Source: an uncultured Bacilli bacterium
Lineage (GTDB): Bacteria; Bacillota_I; Bacilli_A; RF39; UBA660
Direction of reading: 5' to 3'
DNA length: 45,540 nucleotides
Assembly (NCBI GenBank): GCA_947632495.1
Contig: CANRPL010000003.1
Span: 1-45,540, forward strand
Of this stretch, positions 30,305 to 40,077 are shown piece after piece (the first letter of the stretch is position 1; each line of letters begins with the position of its first letter). Made by a program: the position numbers and the translations under genes. A model generated the notes under the pieces. The model was not told the DNA's origin and did not search any database. It saw only the letters and a list, made by a program, of their open reading frames with translations.

Positions 30305-31154
30305 ACTTCTTGGCTCTAATCATTTCAATTTCAAACTTATATGGAGCAAAAGAGCCTTCTTCCGTATTAATATATGGTGTCTCTAAAATTTTAGGGACTT
30401 TTTGAATACGATCATTATAAAGAACATTTAGCAAATTATTAAATCCTATTGTACCATAACCGATATTCTCATGTCGATCCTTTTTTGCACCACGAATATT
30501 TTTACTATCATTAACATGAATTACATATAACTTATCTAGGCCAATAATATTGTCGAATTCATCTAATATGGCATTAAAATCATCTAAATCATAACCAGCA
30601 TCATTAATATGACAGGTATCAAGACAAACAGCTACCTTATCTTGATAGGTTACACCATCAATAATCGCTTTTAATTCCTCAAAACGTGAACCAATTTCGG
30701 TACCTTTACCCGCCATTGTTTCTAGACAAATCGTAACTTTAGTGTCAGGTGTTAAAACCGCATTTAAAGAGTCAATGATATTTTCAATACCCTTTTCTAT
30801 ACCCAGTCCAACATGGCTACCAGGATGAAGAACTAACTTACTAACTCCAAGTTCCTCAACACGCTTAACTTCTCTCGTTAAAAAATCGATATTAAAATCT
30901 TTATTCTTATCATTAGCTAAATTAACAATATATGGCGCATGAACAATAACATCATCAATATTAATATTTTCATTTAACATCAAATTATGAGCAAGTTGAG
31001 TTAAATGCTCATCAATTGGTAGACGATTCGTATTTTGCGGTGCGCCCGTATAAAACATAAACGTATTAGCTTTATAACTTAAAGCTTCAATAACGCTTCC
31101 TAACATCTGTTTATCTTTTGAAAAAGATACATGTGATCCAATAATAAGTTGCAT
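30261..31154 (-). CDS. nfo: Deoxyribonuclease IV (endonuclease IV)
   Basis: IIGSHVSFSKDKQMLGSVIEA, VLHPGSHVG, ICLETMAGKGTEIG, VAVCLDTCHINDAGYD, HVNDSKNIRGAKKDRHENIGYGTIG. Confidence 0.95.
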   Translation of the reverse strand: MQLIIGSHVSFSKDKQMLGSVIEALSYKANTFMFYTGAPQNTNRLPIDEHLTQLAHNLMLNENINIDDVIVHAPYIVNLANDKNKDFNIDFLTREVKRVEELGVSKLVLHPGSHVGLGIEKGIENIIDSLNAVLTPDTKVTICLETMAGKGTEIGSRFEELKAIIDGVTYQDKVAVCLDTCHINDAGYDLDDFNAILDEFDNIIGLDKLYVIHVNDSKNIRGAKKDRHENIGYGTIGFNNLLNVLYNDRIQKVPKILETPYINTEEGSFAPYKFEIEMIRAKKFNDHLETDVVADNK

Positions 31155-31183
31155 TATATCACCATCCTTTTTTATTATAACAA

Positions 31184-31208
31184 AAAGGCTAGCTTCAAGC
31201 TAGTCTTT
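31184..31208 (-). terminator. Intrinsic terminator
   Basis: AGACTAGCTTGAAGCTAGCCTTTTT on the minus strand. Confidence 0.7.
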
Positions 31209-31358
31209 ATTTAAAACAGTAAATAAGGTCTTAAAAATAACAACACCACCAATAACTATACCTACCCATAAAAGAGGGTTGCTATAGTTTTCAAAAATCC
31301 AAGCCTTTATTGCTTCTGACCATTCTTCTAACTTTGACATAATTGATAAATAATACAT
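31200..31358 (-). CDS. Small single-TM protein (52 aa, or 46 from MSKLEEW) MYYLSIMSKLEEWSEAIKAWIFENYSNPLLWVGIVIGGVVIFKTLFTVLNKD
   Basis: Open frame downstream of pcrA in the same direction; clear C-terminal TM helix; not in ORF track. Confidence 0.6.
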   Translation of the reverse strand: MYYLSIMSKLEEWSEAIKAWIFENYSNPLLWVGIVIGGVVIFKTLFTVLNKD

Positions 31359-31366
31359 AACAACAC

Positions 31367-33454
31367 CTATACCTTTCTTACACTTTTATGTCCTTTGATA
31401 ATTGTTTTTATACCAGTCGGATGAGGGAAAGCGATGTTTAAAACCGTTTTAGAAATACTGACAATAATTCCTTCACCAAAAGTCGAATGAATAACCTTTT
31501 CTCCTACCTTATAATCAACATCATCATTAACATTATCATCAATTGCTCTTTTTTTATTGGTAAAGAAATCTTCAACATCATCTTTTTCGATGTACTCATC
31601 GCTTATCTCTTTAACAAAGCGACTCACAGGATTCATACTATCGATACCAAATAGGACACGCCTTTTTGTGCCCACTAACCAAAGCTTTTCTTTAGCTCTA
31701 GTAATCGCTACATAACAAAGACGCCTCTCTTCTTCTAACTCATCATTAGATAAAAGTGAACGATTATGAGGAAAGACTCCTTCTTCCATACCAATAACAA
31801 AAACATCTTTGAATTCTAGTCCTTTAGCTGAATGAATTGTCATCAATGTTACAACATCTTGACTATCTTTATGTTCCTCAATATCCGCTACTAAACTTAA
31901 TTCCTCTAAAAACTCACCTAAAGAAATAACACCATTACGCTCTTCATAATTTTTAGTAATTGATTTAAATTCCTCTAAATTTTCTAACCTAGCTTCCGCT
32001 TCAAGACTATGTTCACTTTCTAATTCTTCCTTAAGTCCTGATTTCGTTAAAACTAAATCAACTAATTCAGTTAAAGATACATTATCACTTACCTCTTTGA
32101 AGGATGCAATCATTTCTTTAAACTTAAGTTCTTTACCATTATCAATCGCATCATAAATACTAGTATGATTAAGATTAGCTTTACTGACTAATTCTTCCAT
32201 CGTTTTAGGCCCAATACCTCTTTTAGGAGAATTGATTGTTCTAATCAAACTAATATCATCATCACTATTATATATTAAACGAAGGTAAGCAATCAAATCC
32301 TTAATCTCCTTACGATTATAGAAATAAAAACTACCAATAACCTTATAAGGAATATTTTCTCTTAAAAAAGCTTCTTCAATATTACGTGATTGAGCATTGG
32401 TTCGATACAAAACAACAATATCATTTAAACTAGTACCATTACCTATTAATTTATTAATTTCACGAGTGACATATAAAGCTTCATCTGTCTCATCAATCGC
32501 TTTATGGTAGATAATTTTATCACCAACGCTATTATTAGTCCATAAATTTTTATCTTTACGTTGCTTATTATTTCTAATAACATCATTAGCGGCATTCAAA
32601 ATAGTTTTGGTACTACGATAATTTTGTTCCAATAAAATAATTTTGGCATTTGGATAATCCTTTTCAAAATTTAAAATATTACGATAATTAGATCCCCTAA
32701 AAGCATATATTGATTGTGACTCATCACCGACAACGCAAATATTTTTATACTTTTTACTTAACATTTTAGTCAGTATATACTGAACCTCATTCGTATCTTG
32801 ATACTCATCAATCAAAATATATTGAAAACGTTCTTGATACTGTTCTAAAAGATCAGGATGGTTCTTAAAAAGTTCAATTGGTTTTAACAACAAATCATCA
32901 AAGTCTAATGAATTATTATCGATAAGCTTTTCTTGATAACGTCGATATACTTCAACCACTTTTTCATCAAAATCACAAGCACTAAAGCGATCTAACTCAT
33001 CAGGACCCATCATCTCGTTTTTAGCGCTACTGATACGATTGCGAATCGTTTTAGGATTATATAATTTAATATCCAAATCCATATCTTTTAAAATACGTTT
33101 AACGGTCGTTAAAGAATCATCACTATCAAGAATGGTAAAAGATTTTTTATATCCTAAAAGATTATAATTATCTTTAATAATACTTAAGCCAAAAGAATGA
33201 AAAGTCGATATTTGAATGTCATAGGCAATATTACCAAGTAAGCCAATAACTCTTTCTTTCATCTCTTTAGCAGCTTTATTCGTAAACGTAATAGCTAAAA
33301 TGCTTGATGGTGATATACCTATCGTTTCTATTAAATAGGCAATTCTCGTAGTTAAAACTCTCGTCTTACCACTACCTGCCCCTGCTATAACAAGAAGAGG
33401 CCCATCAGCTAGCATGACAGCTTCTCTTTGTTGCTCATTTAATCCCTCTAACAT
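31367..33454 (-). CDS. pcrA: ATP-dependent DNA helicase PcrA/UvrD
   Basis: LNEQQREAV, GAGSGKTRVLTTRIAYLI, IDEYQDTNEVQ, VVGDESQSIYAFRGS, LEQNYRST, VTLMTIHSAKGLEF, CYVAITRAKEKLWL. Confidence 0.96.
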   Translation of the reverse strand: MLEGLNEQQREAVMLADGPLLVIAGAGSGKTRVLTTRIAYLIETIGISPSSILAITFTNKAAKEMKERVIGLLGNIAYDIQISTFHSFGLSIIKDNYNLLGYKKSFTILDSDDSLTTVKRILKDMDLDIKLYNPKTIRNRISSAKNEMMGPDELDRFSACDFDEKVVEVYRRYQEKLIDNNSLDFDDLLLKPIELFKNHPDLLEQYQERFQYILIDEYQDTNEVQYILTKMLSKKYKNICVVGDESQSIYAFRGSNYRNILNFEKDYPNAKIILLEQNYRSTKTILNAANDVIRNNKQRKDKNLWTNNSVGDKIIYHKAIDETDEALYVTREINKLIGNGTSLNDIVVLYRTNAQSRNIEEAFLRENIPYKVIGSFYFYNRKEIKDLIAYLRLIYNSDDDISLIRTINSPKRGIGPKTMEELVSKANLNHTSIYDAIDNGKELKFKEMIASFKEVSDNVSLTELVDLVLTKSGLKEELESEHSLEAEARLENLEEFKSITKNYEERNGVISLGEFLEELSLVADIEEHKDSQDVVTLMTIHSAKGLEFKDVFVIGMEEGVFPHNRSLLSNDELEEERRLCYVAITRAKEKLWLVGTKRRVLFGIDSMNPVSRFVKEISDEYIEKDDVEDFFTNKKRAIDDNVNDDVDYKVGEKVIHSTFGEGIIVSISKTVLNIAFPHPTGIKTIIKGHKSVRKV

Positions 33455-33560
33455 AAGACCTCCTAATTATTTTATTCCTAACTTATTATAGCACGTATAA
33501 GTTTAATTAGTAAATGAATTTTAAAATTATTAAAGCTATATCAATGATATAGCTCTAATT

Positions 33561-34979
33561 CTAAATATTATTAATATCTTTATGTTTGAAGACAACAAAA
33601 GCTGTTACTAACATTGCACCCAACCATAAAAGACAAATCAATACGGAAAAATTAAAAGTTAGTCCTTTTAAGGTTGGATTGAGATTAAAGATATACGGTG
33701 TCCAATCCCAGTTAAAAGAGACAATATACTTTAACCATGCTTTACCAGATTCAATAAAGACTGAAAAAATATTACCAATAAAATATGCGACAAAGCCTAC
33801 AGTAATTGCTAAAGATTTACTATTAAAAATAGTTCCAAACATAAAAGATAGAGTAGCTAAAATAAGAATAGCTGGTAAAATACCCATTGTCGATAAACCT
33901 AAATAGCTTACTAAACTATATGTATTTAATGTATCGGTTATTGGGCTATAAACAGTAACAGGCATACTTAAAGATTTAATATCGAGAATGATACTTCCAA
34001 CAATTAATTGAATAAGCATTGTAATACCAATAGTAAATAGTATTGATAAAATTAAAGTTAAATATTTGCTCAATAAAATCTTCATACGCGTATAAGGTCT
34101 AACTAGTAATAATTTAATCGTACCCGTACTATATTCATTACTCATCATAGAACCCGCTATAATAAAGATCATGATGACAATCATCAAGGAATATTCACTA
34201 AAAAATTGGGTGAAGACAGTATAATTACTACCCATCTTATCAAAATCTAAATTATGTTCTAAAGCATACTTATTAGTTAAATATTGTTCACGGTGATTAT
34301 GATAATCTGTCTCATTAACCTCATCCATCTTATCAATAGTTTCTTTATCAAGTTTATAGTCGTCATCTAAATCAGCCTTATAATAAAGACTAATATTCCA
34401 TAAGGAAGTTTGGCTATCGATTAATCTTTCTAAATTTGCATTTTGGTAGTCATCACCATAAATAATGTCTTTATCAAGACGTATTTTAGCTCCCTCTAAA
34501 TCTATTTTAAAAGAAGGATCAGATTTAACTTGTGTTTCGTAGTGCTTAATTTCAGTCTTAACAACATGGCGCCAATCATCATCTTCTAGCCCTTTTAAAA
34601 TTTCCTCATAGATAACTTTATTACTTTCATATGCATCTTCATCTTCATCATATCCTAAATCATGACTTATAATAGTGCGAAGATATTCATCAAGATAATT
34701 ATCAATGTAATAGGACTGCCATGCCTCTTCATCATACTTTTTTTCTAATTGCTTTTTTTCTTTAGTGACGGCATTTTCTATTTTAAGATAAATGTCATCC
34801 TCCGCATCTTCATCTTCGCTTTCAGTAAAACTTGTCTCTTCGATCATCTCACCTAAATCATCGAAAGAGCGATAAATAAAGTTCGTTAAAAAAGCCCAAC
34901 CAGTAATAATACAAAGCATAATAATAAAGCTTTTCTTTTTAACAATCTTTACTATTTCATTTATCATTAAATTAATCAA
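33561..34979 (-). CDS. ABC-2 type transporter permease with large extracytoplasmic loop
   Basis: N-terminal TM, ~190 aa soluble loop, then TM bundle beginning FSEYSLMIVIMIFIIAGSMMSNEYSTGTIKLLLVRPYTRMKILLSKYL. Confidence 0.88.
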   Translation of the reverse strand: MINLMINEIVKIVKKKSFIIMLCIITGWAFLTNFIYRSFDDLGEMIEETSFTESEDEDAEDDIYLKIENAVTKEKKQLEKKYDEEAWQSYYIDNYLDEYLRTIISHDLGYDEDEDAYESNKVIYEEILKGLEDDDWRHVVKTEIKHYETQVKSDPSFKIDLEGAKIRLDKDIIYGDDYQNANLERLIDSQTSLWNISLYYKADLDDDYKLDKETIDKMDEVNETDYHNHREQYLTNKYALEHNLDFDKMGSNYTVFTQFFSEYSLMIVIMIFIIAGSMMSNEYSTGTIKLLLVRPYTRMKILLSKYLTLILSILFTIGITMLIQLIVGSIILDIKSLSMPVTVYSPITDTLNTYSLVSYLGLSTMGILPAILILATLSFMFGTIFNSKSLAITVGFVAYFIGNIFSVFIESGKAWLKYIVSFNWDWTPYIFNLNPTLKGLTFNFSVLICLLWLGAMLVTAFVVFKHKDINNI

Positions 34980-35883
34980 TCGTATTACCTCCAGTCTTTT
35001 CTAAAAAGGCCTCTTCTAGACTAATCTGGAATTGCGCTACCTGATATATTTGATAATCATTTTGGACAAGCTTCTCAATTAGTTTAGGTACACGGTCACG
35101 ATTAATCTTTATACGGAACATATTCTTGTTTATAACTTCAAATTTATCATCAATAATCTTATATAAATCACTAACACGATCCATTTCAATAACATAAACA
35201 GAATCAGACATACGTTTTTTTAACTCGCTAATAGCGCTAGACTCTAAAATAACACCATTTTGAATAATGCACACTTTATTGCAAAAGCTTTCTAGCTCTA
35301 ACAGATTATGACTAGATATTAAGATTCCCATATGTTCTTCTTTAGCTAGTTTAGTCAGTAAATCTCGTAATGTTTTAATACCTTCAGGATCTAGACCATT
35401 AGTAGGTTCATCAAGAATTAAAAGATTAGGTTTAGGTAAAAGGGCTGCCGCAATACCTAGACGTTGACGCATACCTAAAGAATATTTACTGACTTTATCA
35501 TCAATGCGATTTCCCAGTCCAGATAATTTGATAACTTCATCAATACGCTCTTTATCAATATTATGATATAGACGCGCTATCATTTTAAGATTTTCACGTC
35601 CGGATAAATACATATACATATCGGGATTTTCTACAATGGCACCAACTTTTTGAATAGCTTTAACAAAATCCTTTTTAACATCATAACCATTTATAATAAC
35701 ATTACCACTATTAATTTTTTGTAATCCTAAAATTAGTTTAATAGTTGTCGTCTTACCAGCGCCATTTGGACCAATAAAGCCTAAAATGTCTCCAGCTTCA
35801 ACATCAAATGATACATCTTTTAAAACTTCTTTTTTACCAAAACGCTTTCGTAAGTGTTGACACTCTAATATTTTTTTAGTCAT
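34972..35883 (-). CDS. ABC transporter ATP-binding protein (bacitracin/ABC-2 type)
   Basis: GFIGPNGAGKTTTIKLI, YSLGMRQRLGIAAALL, LLILDEPTNGLDPEGI, SSHNLLELE. Confidence 0.93.
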   Translation of the reverse strand: MTKKILECQHLRKRFGKKEVLKDVSFDVEAGDILGFIGPNGAGKTTTIKLILGLQKINSGNVIINGYDVKKDFVKAIQKVGAIVENPDMYMYLSGRENLKMIARLYHNIDKERIDEVIKLSGLGNRIDDKVSKYSLGMRQRLGIAAALLPKPNLLILDEPTNGLDPEGIKTLRDLLTKLAKEEHMGILISSHNLLELESFCNKVCIIQNGVILESSAISELKKRMSDSVYVIEMDRVSDLYKIIDDKFEVINKNMFRIKINRDRVPKLIEKLVQNDYQIYQVAQFQISLEEAFLEKTGGNTID

Positions 35884-36138
35884 TTGTTCCTCCTTTTAAG
35901 ATATTACTCATTATAAGTATATTGTTATATCATGTCTATTTACAATTTTTTAAATTTGACATTAATCTTAATTATTTTATTAAAATATTACCTTTATTAT
36001 CTTTTATTAATGCAAAAAATAATATAGCCTTTTTTCTATTTGGCATATCTTGTCAATTATTTTGTCAAAATCTATGTTTTCTATATTGTAACACAAAAAA
36101 ATAATAATGAATATACTAATTAAAGAAAGGGGATTAAA

Positions 36139-37119
36139 ATGAAAAAACTTATAATTATATTAATTTGTATAGCCTTTTTAGGAACATTTTATTTAGTTCT
36201 AAAAAATAATAATGATAAAAAAGAAAGCGAACTAACTAAAGTAAAAGTTGCTGAAGTAACCCATAGTTTATTTTATACACCAATGTATATAGCAGACGCT
36301 AAAGGATATTTTAAAGATTATGGTTTAGATGTTGAAATCATTTTGACGAGTGGTGCAGATAAAGTTGCTGCCGCTGTTATGTCAAAAGATGTGCAAATTG
36401 GATTTTGTGGTAGTGAACAAACTTTATACATATATAATAGAGGTGCTAAAGATTATTTGATCAACTTTGCTGGCCTAACAAAGAAAGATGGTATCTTTTT
36501 AGTGGCCCGTGAAAAAGTTGATAATTTTGATTTAAGCTATTTAGAGAATAAAACCATTTTAGGTGGAAGAAATGGCGGAATGCCTGCTATGACATTAAAC
36601 TATACTCTAAAACAAAATAAAGTTAAAGCTAACGTTGATACTAGTGTTGACTTCGCTAGTTTATCGGGTGCTTTTATTGGCGGTAATGGTGATTTAGTAG
36701 CGCTTTTTGAGCCAAATGCTTTAACTTTAGAAAAGGAAGATTTAGGTTATGTCATTAAATCAGTTGGTGAATTAGGTGGTGAAGTTCCTTATACAACTTT
36801 TAATGCTTTAAAAAGTTATATTGAAGAAAATCCTAAAATAATTGAAAACTTTACCAAAGCTATCCAAAAAGGTATTGATTATACCAAAAGCCATACTGAC
36901 CAAGAATTAGCTCAATTATTGGTTGATTATTTTCCGGATACTAGTTTAAACGATATTGCGACAGTTATTAAGCGCTATCGTGAAATTGATTCATGGTATG
37001 ATACAACGCAAATAAGTGAAACGGGATTCAATCATATGCAAGATATTGTAGAATTCAATGGTTTTCTTGATCGAAGAGTAGATTATAAAATACTCGTAGC
37101 GAATCAAATAAATGAATAG
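36139..37119 (+). CDS. ABC transporter substrate-binding protein (NMT1/SsuA-like)
   Basis: N-terminal TM; VAEVTHSLFYTPMYIADAKGYFKDYGLDVEIILTSGADKVAAAVMSKDVQIGFCGSEQTL. Confidence 0.88.
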   Translation: MKKLIIILICIAFLGTFYLVLKNNNDKKESELTKVKVAEVTHSLFYTPMYIADAKGYFKDYGLDVEIILTSGADKVAAAVMSKDVQIGFCGSEQTLYIYNRGAKDYLINFAGLTKKDGIFLVAREKVDNFDLSYLENKTILGGRNGGMPAMTLNYTLKQNKVKANVDTSVDFASLSGAFIGGNGDLVALFEPNALTLEKEDLGYVIKSVGELGGEVPYTTFNALKSYIEENPKIIENFTKAIQKGIDYTKSHTDQELAQLLVDYFPDTSLNDIATVIKRYREIDSWYDTTQISETGFNHMQDIVEFNGFLDRRVDYKILVANQINE

Positions 37120-37852
37120 TGTTTTATCAGTAAACAATATTCATAAAGTATACCACACAACTAAAGCTGAAATAGAAGCAATTAAAGATATTACTTTTAA
37201 CGTTAATCAAGGTGATTTTATCGCCATTGTCGGTCCTAGTGGGTGTGGTAAGTCTACTCTTTTATCCATTTTAAATGGGCAAGAGAATGTTACAAGTGGT
37301 AAAATAGATTATCATCATAAAACAATCGGTTATATGTTGCAGGACGATGCTCTATTTGATTGGTTAACGGTGCTTGATAACTGCCTAATAGGCCTAAAAA
37401 TTAAAAAGCAACTAACTAAAGAAAATAAAGAATATGTTTTAAATCTTTTAGATAAATATGGTTTAAAAGATTTTATTAATAGTTATCCAAGAAACTTATC
37501 TGGTGGAATGCGTAAACGTGTCGCCTTAATTAGAACTTTAGCTACTAAACCCGATATTCTTTTAATGGATGAACCTTTTAGCGCTCTTGATTTTCAATCA
37601 CGTTTAAAAATATCTAATGATGTATATCAAATTTTAAAAGAAGAAAATAAGACGTTAATTCTTGTAACCCACGATATTTCGGAGGCTGTAACTTTATGCG
37701 AAAAAGTACTTGTCCTTTCTAAAAGGCCAAGTACCATTAAAAATATTTATTCTATTTTCTATAGTCAGAAAACACTACCCAGTAGTAAAAGAACAGCTCT
37801 AGAGTTTAACGATTATTATCAACAAATATGGAGGGATATCGACCATGAGTAA
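37112..37852 (+). CDS. ABC transporter ATP-binding protein (SsuB/TauB-like)
   Basis: VGPSGCGKSTLLSIL, LSGGMRKRVALIRTLATKPDILLMDEPFSALD, VTHDISEAV. Confidence 0.93.
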   Translation: MNSVLSVNNIHKVYHTTKAEIEAIKDITFNVNQGDFIAIVGPSGCGKSTLLSILNGQENVTSGKIDYHHKTIGYMLQDDALFDWLTVLDNCLIGLKIKKQLTKENKEYVLNLLDKYGLKDFINSYPRNLSGGMRKRVALIRTLATKPDILLMDEPFSALDFQSRLKISNDVYQILKEENKTLILVTHDISEAVTLCEKVLVLSKRPSTIKNIYSIFYSQKTLPSSKRTALEFNDYYQQIWRDIDHE

Positions 37853-38636
37853 AGAACATAAAGAATATTTAAAAGCCCTGAAAAAACATAAAATTAAAAT
37901 ATACTTTTGGCAGATTATCATTTTTATTATAGTAATTATTAGTTGGCAAGTTTTGACTGATTTAAAAGTTTTGGATTCATTTATTATTTCATCACCTAAA
38001 AATATTATAAACACCATCGCTAGCCTATATAATAGCAATAACCTCTTTATTCATATAGGAACAACCCTCTACGAAACACTAATAAGCTTTATTATTAGTA
38101 TGTTGATAGGTATTGTGGTTGCTACTATTCTTTGGTATTCTCCCTTTTTAGCAAAAGTTGTTGAACCTTATTTGACCATCCTTAATAGTCTACCTAAAGT
38201 GGCGTTAGGCCCAATTATTCTAATATGGTTTGGAGCTTCTACAACATCGATTATTATCATGGCCATTTTAATTAGTTCAATTGTGTTAATCATTAATATT
38301 TATAATGGGTTTATTAATATCGATAATAATAAAATTAAGTTAGTAAAGACATTTTCTAATAGTAAGATAACATTGTATCGCTTTCTTATTTTACCAAGCA
38401 ATATTCCAAATATTATAAGTAATTTGAAGATATGTATTAGTATGTCTTTAATTGGAATTATTATGGGTGAATTTTTAGTATCAAAAAAAGGCATTGGCTA
38501 TCTCATTATGTATGGATCACAAGTATTTAATCTTGATTTAGTGATGAGCGGTGTTGTTTTATTATGTATTGTTGCAACAGCGTTATATTATCTTGTTTAC
38601 TATATAGAAAAAAGATATGAAAAAACTACGCATTAG
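37845..38636 (+). CDS. ABC transporter permease (SsuC/TauC-like)
   Basis: Multi-TM; LNSLPKVALGPIILIWFGAS EAA-loop region; MGEFLVSKKGIGYLI. Confidence 0.92.
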   Translation: MSKEHKEYLKALKKHKIKIYFWQIIIFIIVIISWQVLTDLKVLDSFIISSPKNIINTIASLYNSNNLFIHIGTTLYETLISFIISMLIGIVVATILWYSPFLAKVVEPYLTILNSLPKVALGPIILIWFGASTTSIIIMAILISSIVLIINIYNGFINIDNNKIKLVKTFSNSKITLYRFLILPSNIPNIISNLKICISMSLIGIIMGEFLVSKKGIGYLIMYGSQVFNLDLVMSGVVLLCIVATALYYLVYYIEKRYEKTTH

Positions 38637-38644
38637 CGTAGTTT
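38623..38644. terminator. Bidirectional terminator between ABC permease and SPFH gene
   Basis: AAACTACGC ATTA GCGTAGTTT perfect 9-bp stem. Confidence 0.85.
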
Positions 38645-40007
38645 ATTTTTTCTTTTGTTTATCCATAGCTTTTATTTTATCAGCTAAAGCAAAAATTTCT
38701 TCTGGTTTTACTAAATCAATATGATATACTTGACCTGGCTTAAATTCCTCTCCCCTAATTTCAGCAATCATAGCTGTATATCTAGGTAAGAAGTAACCAT
38801 CATCTAGTAATCCCAAAGTTTCACATAACTCTTTAGCACGAGCTTCCTCATCAGCAGCTGGTGTGGAAGGTGCTGAAGTAGTTTCAGCTTCTTCTGTTGG
38901 TGTTCCAACAACTCCTGCTTCAGCTGCAGCAGCAACATCCTCAACATGTACTGGAGTTCCAGCTCCTTGAATAATAACATTTTTTTCAGAAGTTTGAGCC
39001 ATAAACATGGCTTTTAATGTTTCTAATTTTTGAGCCGGAGGTAAACTTGCAAGTGCAGGATCCGCATTAATTGCCTCTAACATTTTAGCAACAACAAGGC
39101 CTTGCTTTTCAGCTTCAGCTGCATTAACTAAACGTTTAGCATCAGCATCACCTTTAGCTTGTTTTACACGAGCCTCAGCCTCTTTAGCTGCAGCTCTATT
39201 TTTAATTTCAGCATCAACCATTTCTTGAGGTAATTTAATATCTTTGATAAAGAAACGAGTAATTTCAACACCATAACGATTACCTAATTCAAATAATTGA
39301 TTGGAGAATGAATCAATTAGATCAACTGACGATTTATTAGCAAATTTATCCATTCCTTGATTACGAACATAATCAATTACTAGTTGATCTAGTTCACGGC
39401 CAATACGGCGACTGATTTCGGCTTCAGCGCGTCCACCGATGGATTCAGCTAATGAGTTAAACAAAGTAGCATATACCTCTGGATCAATAATTTTAAAACG
39501 ATAATCCGTATCAAATGTTAAACGAACACGTTCAGAGGTATCTATTTGAATAGATGGAGTTGATATTTCTTGTTCCTTCACACTTAAAATAAGAGCAGAT
39601 TCCCATGGCCATCTAATTTTAATACCAGTTTTGGCTTGAATTTTTCTTCTTATTAATTCTCTTTGGGCGCCTTTAACTTTAATAGTCGCATTTTCTAATT
39701 CTTCAGAAACAGTACCATTACCGTCACGGAAAGCCAATTCTTGATCAATAATGGCTGCTGTTCTACCACTAACACGGCTGCGAGCACGTTCCAACAAAGC
39801 ACGAGACACATTGGGATCATGAATCCTAATTTCGCGAATATCAGTTACTGCTTTTCGTTCTTCATCATAAGTACCTAAAGACCAAATTCGTCCTGTAAAA
39901 ATACTCTTTTTTACTAAAACTGTACCACTGGCAACAGAAAATAAGACACCTTTCCTAATAAATCTTCGAGCTTTAACTGCATTTGTACTTGTATTTGCAT
40001 CAGCCAT
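38643..40007 (-). CDS. SPFH/Band-7 domain protein
   Basis: IQIDTSERVRLTFDTDYRFKIIDPEVYATLF...GRELDQLVIDYVRNQG...YGVEITRFFIKDIKLPQEMVDAEIKNRAAAKEAEARVKQAKGDADAKRLVNAAEAEKQ (flotillin/stomatin-like). Confidence 0.85.
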   Translation of the reverse strand: MADANTSTNAVKARRFIRKGVLFSVASGTVLVKKSIFTGRIWSLGTYDEERKAVTDIREIRIHDPNVSRALLERARSRVSGRTAAIIDQELAFRDGNGTVSEELENATIKVKGAQRELIRRKIQAKTGIKIRWPWESALILSVKEQEISTPSIQIDTSERVRLTFDTDYRFKIIDPEVYATLFNSLAESIGGRAEAEISRRIGRELDQLVIDYVRNQGMDKFANKSSVDLIDSFSNQLFELGNRYGVEITRFFIKDIKLPQEMVDAEIKNRAAAKEAEARVKQAKGDADAKRLVNAAEAEKQGLVVAKMLEAINADPALASLPPAQKLETLKAMFMAQTSEKNVIIQGAGTPVHVEDVAAAAEAGVVGTPTEEAETTSAPSTPAADEEARAKELCETLGLLDDGYFLPRYTAMIAEIRGEEFKPGQVYHIDLVKPEEIFALADKIKAMDKQKKK

Positions 40008-40077
40008 AAACTACATCTCCATTCTAAAACAATTTTACTATATCTCCCTTTTAAAGTCAAATAAATAAAGGCAATAT

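Noticed and set aside
35922-36104. 60-aa ORF in the AT-rich intergenic region before the ABC operon
   Set aside because: Phe/Tyr/Asn-rich composition expected from random AT-rich DNA, no RBS.
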